Assembly (NCBI RefSeq): GCF_024267655.1
Contig: NZ_CP100595.1
Location: 2,480,001-2,544,000, forward strand
Length of the DNA: 64,000 nt
From: Arcobacter roscoffensis
Lineage (GTDB): Bacteria; Campylobacterota; Campylobacteria; Campylobacterales; Arcobacteraceae
Direction: 5' to 3'
This document shows positions 16,437 through 24,902 of this stretch, piece by piece. Made by a program: the position numbers and the translations under genes. The first letter of the stretch is position 1; the number at the start of each line of letters is the position of its first letter. The notes under the pieces are model-generated. The model did not search any database and was not told where the DNA came from. It worked only from the letters and a program-made list of their open reading frames with translations.

Positions 16437-18836
16437 ATGAGTAATATAAATAATTATTTTATAAAGTTAAGGCCAACAATTTCATTATTGTTAATTTTTC
16501 TTATTTCTACAGTTATAATAACTACACTATTACTGCAGTATCATTTCTCAAAAGACTTAGCATTTAAAGCAACAAATGACAAGTTTAAAGAAATGTCAGA
16601 AAAAATAGACCTAAAAGTGAAATCATTAGATAAAAGAAATAATGATATTATATCTACATTTGAGATTTTTGATGAAATAAAAATAACACCAGAAAAAGAC
16701 TTAAGGCATCCTCTTTTAGCTTTATTTACAACAACCTTAAAAAATAACACTCATATATATGCTTTATACACTGGAAATAAAAATGGAGACTTTTACGAGG
16801 TAATAAATCTAGATATAGACGAAAGCTTAAGAAAAAAATATAAAGTATCAAAACAAATAAAATGGCTTGTTGTAAAAATATACAAAGAAAAAAATCAAAG
16901 AATAAAATATGAAGAGTTCCTTGATGAAGAATTAAATCAATTAAAAAGTTCAAGACATGTAGCTTCTTACAATCCATCTCTTAGGCCTTGGTTTAAGGAA
17001 GCTTTAAAAAGTGACATAATTATAAAAACCAAACCTTACATGTATACAAATCTAGAAGCAAAGGGAATAACTTATGCAAAAGCGATTGAAAATACAAATT
17101 TAGTTTTTGGGATTGATGTATCTTTGAAAAGTATGAATAATTATCTAAAAAAGCAGTCCTTATCAAATATAGATCAAATCTTTTTATTTAAAAAAGGTGG
17201 AGAGATTTCATCTTATGTAAACTTTAAAAATAAAAAAAATGATATTTCAGTCATGCCATACAGTGAAATCACTAAAAAAGCAAAAATCAATCTTAAAAAA
17301 CACAATTTTATGATGAAAATAGATAATCAAGATTATTTTGTTCATATCTCACAAATCAAGTCTATTTATAAAGTAAAAGATTACCTTGCGATTTTAACTC
17401 CTGTAGATACTATTATTCAACCTTATCTTGATAAAATTTATTCATCATTTTTTATCACTATTCTAATCTTAACATTTACTATTCCATTAATTTACTACTC
17501 TACTAGAGTTCTAGTTATTCCAGTGCAAGCTCTGATGAAAGAGAACGATAAAATTTCAAAAAGAGACTTTGATAATGTATCACATGTAAATACAAGAATC
17601 AAAGAATTTAAAGAACTGTCAATATCATTAGTTCAAATGGCTAACTCAATAAAAAGTTATCAAGAAAAACAAAAAGAATTAATGGACTCATTTATCAAAT
17701 TAATTGCAAGTGCTATTGATGCAAAATCAAAATATACAGGTGGGCACTGTGAGAGGGTTCCTATTCTAACAAATTTACTAGCAAATGCTGCTTCTGAGAG
17801 CAAAGGTTCTATATTTAAAGATTTTGAGCTTAAAACTAAGGAAGAAAAAAGAGAATTAAACATCGCTGCATGGCTTCATGATTGTGGAAAGGTAACTACA
17901 CCTGAGTATGTTGTAGATAAGGCTACAAAACTTGAAACTATATACAATAGAATCCATGAAATACGTACAAGATTTGAAGTTATATACAGAGATAAAACAA
18001 TTGAAATGTATAAAAATATATTAAATGGAGCAAATCAAGAAGAAGAAAAAGATAAGTTGCAAAAAGAATATATTAAATTACAAGAAGAGTTCAAAAAAAT
18101 TGCTGATGCAAATATTGGTGGTGAATTTATGAAAGATGAGGATATTGAAGAGATTAAAAATATTGCTTCAAGAACTTGGATTAAATATTTTGATGACACA
18201 ATTGGATTATCAAAAGAAGAAGAACAAAGACTATCAAAAAATAAAGAATTTGAGCCAAAACAAGAAAAACTTCTAGATGATAAAAATGAGCATATTATAA
18301 AAAGAGAACATTTTAATCATGAAGAATACAATAAATATAAGTTTAAAATTGATGTACCAAAAGATTTATACAATTTAGGGGAAGTTTATAATTTAACTAT
18401 AAAAAAAGGAACTCTTACAAAAGAGGAACGATTCAAAATAAATGAACATATGATTATGTCAATTATTATGCTTGAACAACTTCCATTTCCAAATAACTTA
18501 AAAAAAGTACCAGAATATGCTGGTGCTCATCATGAAACACTCATAGGTACAGGTTATCCAAGAAAACTTACTAAAAAAGATATGTCAATACCAGCTAGAA
18601 TTATGGCAATTGCAGATATATTTGAAGCATTAACTGCATCAGATAGACCATATAAAGAAGCAAAAACATTATCGCAATCAATTAAGATACTGAGTTTTAT
18701 GGTAAAAGATAAACATATTGATGAAGACATATTCAAACTATTTCTAACATCTGGTGTATATAAAGAGTATGCAGAAAAATTTTTAAAAGAAGAACAAATT
18801 GATGAAGTTGATATTTCTTTATATATTAAGAGTTAA
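16437..18836 (+). CDS. Membrane HD-GYP cyclic-di-GMP phosphodiesterase with Cache sensor
   Basis: A 799-residue inner-membrane signalling enzyme. The order is: TM helix (about 13-33), extracytoplasmic Cache-type sensor (about 35-335, with the conserved SLRPWFKEAL segment), second TM (about 340-362), HAMP-like linker, then the HD-GYP domain. The domain shows AWLHDCGKV (about 477-485) and HHETLIGTGYP (about 697-707). HD-GYP domains hydrolyse c-di-GMP. Between the HD and GYP motifs there are roughly 210 residues instead of the usual 60-70. The extra segment (about 500-650) is highly charged and helical. The gene ends 4 bp inside the convergent aat gene. The enzyme class is firm; the ligand is unknown. 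Confidence 0.9.
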   Translation: MSNINNYFIKLRPTISLLLIFLISTVIITTLLLQYHFSKDLAFKATNDKFKEMSEKIDLKVKSLDKRNNDIISTFEIFDEIKITPEKDLRHPLLALFTTTLKNNTHIYALYTGNKNGDFYEVINLDIDESLRKKYKVSKQIKWLVVKIYKEKNQRIKYEEFLDEELNQLKSSRHVASYNPSLRPWFKEALKSDIIIKTKPYMYTNLEAKGITYAKAIENTNLVFGIDVSLKSMNNYLKKQSLSNIDQIFLFKKGGEISSYVNFKNKKNDISVMPYSEITKKAKINLKKHNFMMKIDNQDYFVHISQIKSIYKVKDYLAILTPVDTIIQPYLDKIYSSFFITILILTFTIPLIYYSTRVLVIPVQALMKENDKISKRDFDNVSHVNTRIKEFKELSISLVQMANSIKSYQEKQKELMDSFIKLIASAIDAKSKYTGGHCERVPILTNLLANAASESKGSIFKDFELKTKEEKRELNIAAWLHDCGKVTTPEYVVDKATKLETIYNRIHEIRTRFEVIYRDKTIEMYKNILNGANQEEEKDKLQKEYIKLQEEFKKIADANIGGEFMKDEDIEEIKNIASRTWIKYFDDTIGLSKEEEQRLSKNKEFEPKQEKLLDDKNEHIIKREHFNHEEYNKYKFKIDVPKDLYNLGEVYNLTIKKGTLTKEERFKINEHMIMSIIMLEQLPFPNNLKKVPEYAGAHHETLIGTGYPRKLTKKDMSIPARIMAIADIFEALTASDRPYKEAKTLSQSIKILSFMVKDKHIDEDIFKLFLTSGVYKEYAEKFLKEEQIDEVDISLYIKS

Positions 18837-19504
18837 AACACTTTAGGATTACAAATAGAGTTTTCAACTAAAGACAAAAACTCTTTTCTTGATATATTTT
18901 TTGCTCCAAGTGATTCAAGGTGTAAGCTTGGAACTTGGCAATCTATCAGTTTAAAGCCACTTTTTTTAAGTCTTTGAACCAGATAAAACAAAGCAACTTT
19001 TGAAGCATCACTTTTTTTAGCAAACATTGATTCACCACAAAATATATTTCCTATATTTATTCCATAACCTCCACCTACTAACTCTCCGTCAAAATAAGCC
19101 TCAAAGGAGTGAGCGAAGTTCATATCATGTAGTTTTATATAAGCCTCTACTACCTCATCTAAAATCCAAGTACCCTCTTTATGTTTTCTTGCATTTGCGC
19201 ACTCTATAATTGTTTGTTCAAAATTCTTATCAAATTTTATTTCATAGATATTTTTGCTTATAGTTTTAGCTAAACTTCTAGAGACTTTAAACTCATCTAA
19301 TTCTAGTACCATTCTAGGGTTTGGAGACCACCATAATATTGGGTCATTTTGATTATACCAAGGGAATATTCCTTTTGTATATGCTGTGATTATTCTATTT
19401 GGATTTAAGTCACCACCATAGGCAATTAGTCCTTCATCATTGCAATACAAAGGGTCAGGAAAGTTAAAAGAGTATTTATCCAAGGGGTATATATTTAGAT
19501 TCAA
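18833..19504 (-). CDS. aat: Leucyl/phenylalanyl-tRNA-protein transferase
   Basis: Attaches Leu or Phe from tRNA to proteins with N-terminal Lys or Arg, creating N-degrons for ClpS-ClpAP. Family segments are clear: FPDPLYCNDEGLIAYGGDL, GIFPWYNQNDPILWWSPNPR, WILDEVVEAYIKLH, and the GNT-like FAHSFEAYFDGELVGGGYG with IFCGESMF. At 223 residues the length is typical. Two genes separate it from clpA and clpS on the same strand, so the three probably belonged to one N-degron cluster. The identification is firm. Confidence 0.97.
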   Translation of the reverse strand: MNLNIYPLDKYSFNFPDPLYCNDEGLIAYGGDLNPNRIITAYTKGIFPWYNQNDPILWWSPNPRMVLELDEFKVSRSLAKTISKNIYEIKFDKNFEQTIIECANARKHKEGTWILDEVVEAYIKLHDMNFAHSFEAYFDGELVGGGYGINIGNIFCGESMFAKKSDASKVALFYLVQRLKKSGFKLIDCQVPSLHLESLGAKNISRKEFLSLVENSICNPKVF

Positions 19505-19551
19505 AAGTAACCTTCATTTTTGAAGATTATAACAAATAAGTAAAGGAAGTA

Positions 19552-19579
19552 AAATAAAGTAGGAAAGCCTACTTTATTT
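19552..19579 (-). terminator. Terminator after the cytochrome c lipoprotein gene
   Basis: Perfect 12-bp arms (AAATAAAGTAGG and CCTACTTTATTT) with a 4-nt loop, three bases past the stop codon at 19583. The arms themselves are T-rich on the minus strand. Confidence 0.7.
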
Positions 19580-19582
19580 ATT

Positions 19583-20242
19583 TTATAAATTTGAGATATA
19601 AGTAGCTAATGCGTCAATTTCAGCATCAGTTTTAGTAGCAACTTGTCCAGTCATAACACCTTTCATAGCTCCACCATAAGTTCCATTTTTATATCCATTT
19701 AAAGCATCAAGAACTTGTTGTTTATCCCATCCTTTAATAATTTGAGATTTACCTAAAGCAGCTTTTTCACCATTTTGTCCATGACAAGCAGCACATGAAG
19801 CAAATAAAGCTTGACCATTTACAGCAGGTTTTGCTTCTTCTTTTTCTTTAGTCATAGAATCAACCATAGCAGCAGCTTCTTTACTTACATTATTAACAAC
19901 TTCTTTAGTCTTTTCAACTGTATCATTTACAACTTCTTTAGTTTTAGTAACTGTATCTTCAACAACTTTTGGTGTATCTTCAGCTACTTTTGAAGCAGCA
20001 GTTGAAACTGATTTAGAAATATCTTCAGCAGCTTTTGTTACAGTATTTTTAACTTCATCAGCAGCTTTTACAACAACTTCTTTTGTTGTAGGTTCAGCTT
20101 TTACTTCTTCTGTTTTTACTTCAACAGGTGCTTGAACCTCTTGTTTTACTTCAACACTCGCAGTTGTTTCTTCTTTTTTTTCTTCAGTACAACCTGTAAA
20201 TAATAACACAGCTACAGCTGAACTTAATAAAATGTTCTTCAT
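19583..20242 (-). CDS. Class I cytochrome c lipoprotein with long helical tether
   Basis: A 219-residue exported protein. A lipoprotein signal peptide (AVAVLLFTGC, lipobox cysteine about residue 18) is followed by a Lys/Glu/Val/Ala/Thr-rich stretch to about residue 140 with quasi-repeats such as TKTKEVVNDTVEKTKEVVNN, predicted to form long amphipathic helices. The C-terminal 75 residues are a small cytochrome c domain: heme site CAACHG, and the axial methionine most likely in MKGVMTG. It probably carries electrons in the periplasm while anchored to a membrane, with the helical region acting as spacer. The redox partner is unknown. It is a single gene with its own terminator. Confidence 0.88.
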   Translation of the reverse strand: MKNILLSSAVAVLLFTGCTEEKKEETTASVEVKQEVQAPVEVKTEEVKAEPTTKEVVVKAADEVKNTVTKAAEDISKSVSTAASKVAEDTPKVVEDTVTKTKEVVNDTVEKTKEVVNNVSKEAAAMVDSMTKEKEEAKPAVNGQALFASCAACHGQNGEKAALGKSQIIKGWDKQQVLDALNGYKNGTYGGAMKGVMTGQVATKTDAEIDALATYISNL

Positions 20243-20313
20243 GTTTTAAATCCTTTTGATTAATAATTTTTTATTTTACTTTATTTTTGCTAAATAAGCA
20301 CTAAATTTTTGAA

Positions 20314-20336
20314 AGTATACTTGCGTATTGTATACT
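20314..20336. promoter_or_regulatory. Inverted repeat between flagellin and cytochrome c genes
   Basis: AGTATAC and GTATACT arms separated by 9 nt. It lies in the 119-bp gap between the flagellin stop and the cytochrome start. It may be a weak terminator for the flagellin gene or an operator for the cytochrome gene; the sequence does not decide. Confidence 0.35.
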
Positions 20337-20361
20337 AATTGTGTTAATACTCAAAATGTTT

Positions 20362-21210
20362 TTATCTAAATAGATATTTAATCATCATATCTTGTATTCT
20401 ATTAGCTTGGGCAATAGCATACATTCCAGCTTCCATTGCAATTTTTAATCTATTTAAATTCATAACTTCTTTAGCATAATCTACATCTCTAATAGTAGAT
20501 TCACTAGCTCTAAGGTTTGTTTCCATTGTCATCATATATCGAATAGATGATTCTAATTGATTTTGAGTAGAACCAAAGTCGGACCTAAATGAATTTAAAG
20601 TATTTAAAGATTCATCTAAAACACTCATATTTGTAGCTGCTACATCTGCTGTTAAAGCACCCTCACCTAAATTTTTTAAAGCTGTTAGATTTAAACCTGT
20701 GCTATTTGATCTAACCCCATTTAGTTTTATAATATCACTTGCACTCTCACCTATTTGAAAAGAGAGCTCATTTGAAAGGGCATTATCATTACTTCCTTGT
20801 TGCAGTAAAGAGATTCCATTATAGTTAGTTTGTGAAGCAATATTATCAAGTTGTTCTATATATTTAACAATATCTTTTCGTATAGCTTCTCTACCATCAT
20901 CAGAAGTTGTTGCTGTTCTTGCTTGAATAAGTTTAGATTTGATTATATCTATTATATTTGATTGCTCATTCATTGCTTTATCTGCAATTTGAGTTAAAGC
21001 TATTGCAGAGTTTGCATTTTCAATACTTTGTTTTACTGAATTTGCTTGTGTTCTTAAGTTATCTGCTATTGCTAGACCTGAGGGATCATCACTTGCACTA
21101 TTTATTCTAAGTCCACTTGATAATCTTTCTAAAGATTTCTGATAAAGATTACTTGTAGTATTATAATTTTCATATGCTATATAAGCTGATATGTTAGTAT
21201 TTAATCTCAT
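20362..21210 (-). CDS. Flagellin
   Basis: Filament subunit of the flagellum. The conserved N-terminal D0/D1 region (SLERLSSGLRINSASDDPSG) and C-terminal D1/D0 region (MNLNRLKIAMEAGMYAIAQANR) are intact. At 282 residues it has a very short central variable domain, as is common for Arcobacter-type flagellins. The C terminus ends IKYLFR. An AAAGGAG ribosome site precedes the start. No clear sigma-28 or sigma-54 promoter could be assigned in the 130 bp upstream. It is a lone flagellin gene set between clpA and the cytochrome gene, over 20 kb from the main flagellar cluster. The protein class is firm. Confidence 0.93.
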   Translation of the reverse strand: MRLNTNISAYIAYENYNTTSNLYQKSLERLSSGLRINSASDDPSGLAIADNLRTQANSVKQSIENANSAIALTQIADKAMNEQSNIIDIIKSKLIQARTATTSDDGREAIRKDIVKYIEQLDNIASQTNYNGISLLQQGSNDNALSNELSFQIGESASDIIKLNGVRSNSTGLNLTALKNLGEGALTADVAATNMSVLDESLNTLNSFRSDFGSTQNQLESSIRYMMTMETNLRASESTIRDVDYAKEVMNLNRLKIAMEAGMYAIAQANRIQDMMIKYLFR

Positions 21211-21325
21211 AGTAAACTCCTTTCAAAAAATCTTTAATTAGCTAGTTTTACAAATTGTATTACTAATTATCTCATTTTTTCTTTTAAACAATTCTTAAAT
21301 TTAGTTTAATTTATTTTTAGAGTTT

Positions 21326-21352
21326 AAAAAAAGCCACTTGTTAAAGTGGCTT
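21326..21352 (-). terminator. Rho-independent terminator of the clpSA operon
   Basis: Arms AAGCCACTT and AAGTGGCTT with a 4-nt loop, followed on the minus strand by a T run. It overlaps the last codons of clpA, and it separates clpA from the flagellin gene. Confidence 0.85.
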
Positions 21353-23560
21353 ATATTCGAATGTAAAATCTTCTTTATAATCAATCTTAACTTGTCCGCC
21401 TTTTTTAAGCTTACCAAATAAAATCTCATCTGTAAGTACATTTTTGATTTTTTCAGAAATAACTCTATTAAGTGGTCTTGCACCCATTGCTTTGTCATAA
21501 CCTAATAATGCTAACTCTTTTTTAGCTTTAGCTGTAATAGAAATTTTGATATTCTTATCAGTTAAGGCCTCTTCTAAGTCTTCTATAAACTTACCTGCAA
21601 CTTTTGCAACAACATCTGAACTAAGAGCTGCAAAAGATACAATATTATCAAGTCTATTTCTAAACTCAGGAGCAAAGAATTTATTGATGGCTTTATTCTC
21701 ATTTAACCCATCATCTTTTGCAAATCCCATAACATTAGCTTCTGTTGCACCTAAGTTTGATGTCATTATTAAAATCACATTTTGGAAGTCCGCTTTATTT
21801 CCTGAGTTATCAGTAAGCTCGGCATTATCCATAACTTGAAGTAAAATAGACATTAAGTCAGGATGAGCTTTTTCAATCTCATCAAGTAAAAGTACTGTAT
21901 GAGGATGTTTTCTAATAGCCTCTGTTAAAAGTCCACCTTGTTCAAAACCAACATATCCAGCAGGAGCACCAATAAGTCTTGAAATTGTATGAGCTTCCAT
22001 ATATTCACTCATATCAAATCTCTCAAAATGTACACCTAATTGATTTGATAACTCTTTTGCAACTTCTGTTTTACCAACACCAGTAGGTCCAGTAAAAAGA
22101 AAAGATCCAATAGGTTTTTTATCAAGCCCAAGACCTGCTTTATTTCTTTTAATTGATTGAGTAATTGCAGAAATTGCATCATCTTGTCCAAATACTCTTT
22201 TTTGCATATTTTTCTCTAAAGACTTTAATAAAGTTAAATCAGACTTAGTAGCACTTCTAGCTGGAATATGAGCCATTTTTGAAACTGTAAGCTCTATATC
22301 TTTTGCTGATACTGTAAGATTGTTTTTAGTTTTTGTTTTACTAGTAGCTAAACCAATCTTCTTTGAAGCTCCAACCTCATCAATAACATCAATAGCACAA
22401 TCAGGTAAGAATCTATCTGTAATATACTTTTTACTAAGCTCTACAGCACTTTCAATAGCACCTTTTGAGTACTTAATACCATGAAACTCTTCATACTTAG
22501 ACTTTAAGCCTTCTAAAATAGTGATAGCATCTTCAACAGATGGCTCTTCAACATCTACTTTAGCAAACCTTCTACTTAATGCTTTATCTTTTGAGAAATC
22601 ATTTCTAAACTCAGCAAAAGTAGTAGCTCCTATACATCTTAGTTTTCCATTTGCTAGCATTGGTTTTAAGATATTTGAAGCATCCATAGCAGATCCTCCA
22701 ACACTTCCAGCTCCTACTATTGTATGAATTTCATCAATAAATAAAATTGCATTTGGAACTTTTACTACTTCTTTTAAAAGTGATTTTAATTTTTTCTCAA
22801 AATCCCCTCTGTATTTTGTCCCTGCAATCATAGAACCCATATCAAGTGAAAATACTTTTGCATTATTTAAAAACTCAGGTACTTTCTCATTTGCGATTTC
22901 TAAAGCTAATCCCTCAGCAATTGCAGTTTTACCAACACCTGGTTCACCAACTAAAATAGGATTATTCTTCTTTCTTCTCGAAAGTATTTCAACAACTCTT
23001 GAAATCTCTTTTTCTCTTCCAATTACAGGGTCAATCTCACCTTTTTTTGCAAGTTCCACTAACTCTGTTGAGTTTTGATCTAATACTTTATTCTCTTTTT
23101 CTTCACCAACTTTAGAATCTTCCATATCTTCATCTAATTCTTTATGAGAGATTTCTTCAAGTATATCTACTTTTTGAATTCCTGATTTTTTTAATAAATA
23201 AGAAGAATAAGACTTCTCATCTTTTAAAAGTGCCACAAACATATCTTCTACATTTGCTTTTTGTTTCCCACTTGTTTGAGTATGTGCTACCATATACTCA
23301 ATTGTTGATGTTAAAGATACAGTCTCAATTGGCTCATCTTCAATACCCTCTGGTAAAACAGGTGTATTTTCATCTATATACTTTTTAGTATCATCAAATA
23401 GTTTATTTGAGTCAACACCTAAGTCAATAAATAGATTTTCAATAGTCTCATCATGTAGTAACATTAAAAAAATATGTTCACTTGTTAAATATTCATGTTT
23501 ACTACTTTTTGCATAGCTTACTGCTTGTGCAAAAATGTTTCTTAATTCATTACTTATCAT
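21341..23560 (-). CDS. clpA: ATP-dependent Clp protease ATPase subunit ClpA
   Basis: AAA+ unfoldase that feeds substrates to ClpP. Its 739 residues contain the Clp N-domain repeats (about 1-145), an acidic linker, AAA module 1 with Walker A GEPGVGKT (204-212) and arginine-finger region, and AAA module 2 with GPTGVGKT (near 485) and LLLDEIEKAHPD. The C-terminal D2-small domain contains GARPLNRV. The absence of a long middle domain separates ClpA from ClpB/ClpC. clpS lies 4 bp upstream, so adaptor and unfoldase are co-expressed. The identification is firm. Confidence 0.97.
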   Translation of the reverse strand: MISNELRNIFAQAVSYAKSSKHEYLTSEHIFLMLLHDETIENLFIDLGVDSNKLFDDTKKYIDENTPVLPEGIEDEPIETVSLTSTIEYMVAHTQTSGKQKANVEDMFVALLKDEKSYSSYLLKKSGIQKVDILEEISHKELDEDMEDSKVGEEKENKVLDQNSTELVELAKKGEIDPVIGREKEISRVVEILSRRKKNNPILVGEPGVGKTAIAEGLALEIANEKVPEFLNNAKVFSLDMGSMIAGTKYRGDFEKKLKSLLKEVVKVPNAILFIDEIHTIVGAGSVGGSAMDASNILKPMLANGKLRCIGATTFAEFRNDFSKDKALSRRFAKVDVEEPSVEDAITILEGLKSKYEEFHGIKYSKGAIESAVELSKKYITDRFLPDCAIDVIDEVGASKKIGLATSKTKTKNNLTVSAKDIELTVSKMAHIPARSATKSDLTLLKSLEKNMQKRVFGQDDAISAITQSIKRNKAGLGLDKKPIGSFLFTGPTGVGKTEVAKELSNQLGVHFERFDMSEYMEAHTISRLIGAPAGYVGFEQGGLLTEAIRKHPHTVLLLDEIEKAHPDLMSILLQVMDNAELTDNSGNKADFQNVILIMTSNLGATEANVMGFAKDDGLNENKAINKFFAPEFRNRLDNIVSFAALSSDVVAKVAGKFIEDLEEALTDKNIKISITAKAKKELALLGYDKAMGARPLNRVISEKIKNVLTDEILFGKLKKGGQVKIDYKEDFTFEYKPL

Positions 23561-23564
23561 TTTT

Positions 23565-23864
23565 CTACTCTTCTTCCATAACAGCTTTTAAAGGAAAGCC
23601 CTTTTCTCTTGCCATTGTTTTTACTTGTGCAACTTTTGTTGCAGCAATTTCATGAGTATAAACTCCACAAACTTCCTTACCTTTATTATGTATATTTATC
23701 ATAATACTTGATGCTTCATCAACAGACTTTCTAAAAACCTTTACTAATACATCTATAACAAAGTCCATTGTTGAGTAATCATCATTTAAAAGTAAGACCT
23801 TAAACTTTTTTGGTTCTTCTAAATCTAATTCATCATCTAATTCTATTTCTATTTCGTTACTCAC
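23565..23864 (-). CDS. clpS: ClpS adaptor for N-end rule degradation
   Basis: Binds N-degrons and delivers them to ClpA. Family core: PKKFKVLLLNDDYSTMDFVIDVL, then the HNKGKEVCGVYTHEIAATK segment and a C-terminal EKGFPLKAVMEEE. The start is taken as GTG at 23864 (99 residues) because AAAGG lies 7 bases before it. The upstream ATG at 23909 adds 15 residues not typical of ClpS and would leave only 24 bp for two divergent promoters with bioD. Four bp separate it from clpA. The identification is firm; the start is probable. Confidence 0.95.
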   Translation of the reverse strand: MSNEIEIELDDELDLEEPKKFKVLLLNDDYSTMDFVIDVLVKVFRKSVDEASSIMINIHNKGKEVCGVYTHEIAATKVAQVKTMAREKGFPLKAVMEEE

Positions 23865-23933
23865 TTCAAACCTTTTCTGTGATAAAATATAATTTATTTT
23901 AAAATACATAAATTATACCAAAAAGAAAATTAT

Positions 23934-24566
23934 ATGCTAAAACAAAAAGATTATTATAAAAACAAAACAATATTTGTAACTGCTACAAATACAGATGTAG
24001 GAAAAACCTATGCAAGTGAAAAACTTTTAAGACACTTTGCAAAGTTAGGTTTAAAAGTAGGATATTTCAAACCCTGTGAAACAGGAGTAGTTGACTCTCC
24101 ACTTGATGGAACTAAAATGTTAAATTTAGTAAAACAGTTAAATAAAGACTTTGAAGTAACTATAAATGATATAGTTCCCTATCAATTTAAACTACCAGCT
24201 GCTCCTTATGTGTCAAAAGGAAATACTACTATAGATATAGAGTTTTTAAAACAAAAACAAAAACAGCTTCAAGAAATGTGTGATGTTCTAATCATAGAAG
24301 GAGCAGGAGGACTTATGGTTCCCATTGAAAAAGATATTTTTATTATTGATTTAATAAAAGAGTTTCAAGCTCAAGCTTTTTTAATAACTCCATCAAAGCT
24401 AGGATGTATAAATGATACCCTACTTTCAATTCAAGCTTTAGAAGCTAAAAACATTGATTTTGAGTTCTTTATAAATTTATATGAAGATAAAGATAGTTTT
24501 GATGAAGTTTCACTTCCATTTTTAAAAGAGTATTTTAGTGAAATAAACTATCTAAATGACCTTTAG
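23934..24566 (+). CDS. bioD: Dethiobiotin synthetase
   Basis: Closes the ureido ring of dethiobiotin from diaminopelargonate, CO2 and ATP in biotin synthesis. The P-loop TATNTDVGKT (about 15-24), the FKPCETGV substrate loop, and EGAGGLMVPI are all present. At 210 residues the length is normal. No other biotin genes are adjacent. It is divergent from clpS and followed by a terminator-like hairpin. The identification is firm. Confidence 0.95.
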   Translation: MLKQKDYYKNKTIFVTATNTDVGKTYASEKLLRHFAKLGLKVGYFKPCETGVVDSPLDGTKMLNLVKQLNKDFEVTINDIVPYQFKLPAAPYVSKGNTTIDIEFLKQKQKQLQEMCDVLIIEGAGGLMVPIEKDIFIIDLIKEFQAQAFLITPSKLGCINDTLLSIQALEAKNIDFEFFINLYEDKDSFDEVSLPFLKEYFSEINYLNDL

Positions 24567-24902
24567 ATTTTTTATTTAAAATTATGAGAAAAACTGATTT
24601 TTTTACAAAAAATTTCAAAATTTGTAAAATTTTAGTTTTTTTCAAACTTTTATTTATAGTTAAAACCTAGCCTTTTCATACACTTTTTATACATTTTTAG
24701 CACCTTGAAGTACCATAAATACCTACTTTTATTATAATTCTAAATCTAATCTTAAATAAAATTGCTATTTTAAATAATATGAAAACAATTCATTTTAAAT
24801 GCTGTATAACTTTCTCGTTCGTTTTTAATAAGCTATAATCAGTGAGCTTAAAAACAAGAAGCAAATACAAAAGCACAAAACAATATAGAAAGGTAAAGCA
24901 AG
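24567..24902 (+). promoter_or_regulatory. 336-bp non-coding gap: bioD terminator and promoter of the CoA-ester cluster
   Basis: No gene is seen. 24589-24640 can fold into a long imperfect hairpin (AAAAACT...AGTTTTT outer arms, TTTTTACAAA/TTTGTAAAA inner arms) followed by T7, a plausible bioD terminator. Near the right end, TATAAT (24834-24839) is a good -10 box with only a weak T-rich -35 region, giving an untranslated leader of about 55 nt before the CitE-like gene. Confidence 0.55.

Noticed and set aside
21220-21300. Sigma-28 or sigma-54 promoter for the flagellin gene
   Set aside because: Neither a GG-N10-GC (sigma-54) nor a convincing CGAT-type -10 (sigma-28) was found, so no promoter is annotated.
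15206-23864. Defence island or prophage beyond the CRISPR locus
   Set aside because: The genes after the WYL regulator are ordinary signalling, proteolysis and flagellar genes; no integrase, attachment-site repeats or restriction genes were seen.
24567-24902. tRNA or small RNA gene in the 336-bp gap
   Set aside because: No cloverleaf or conserved GTTCRA arm; the visible structure is a terminator-like hairpin.
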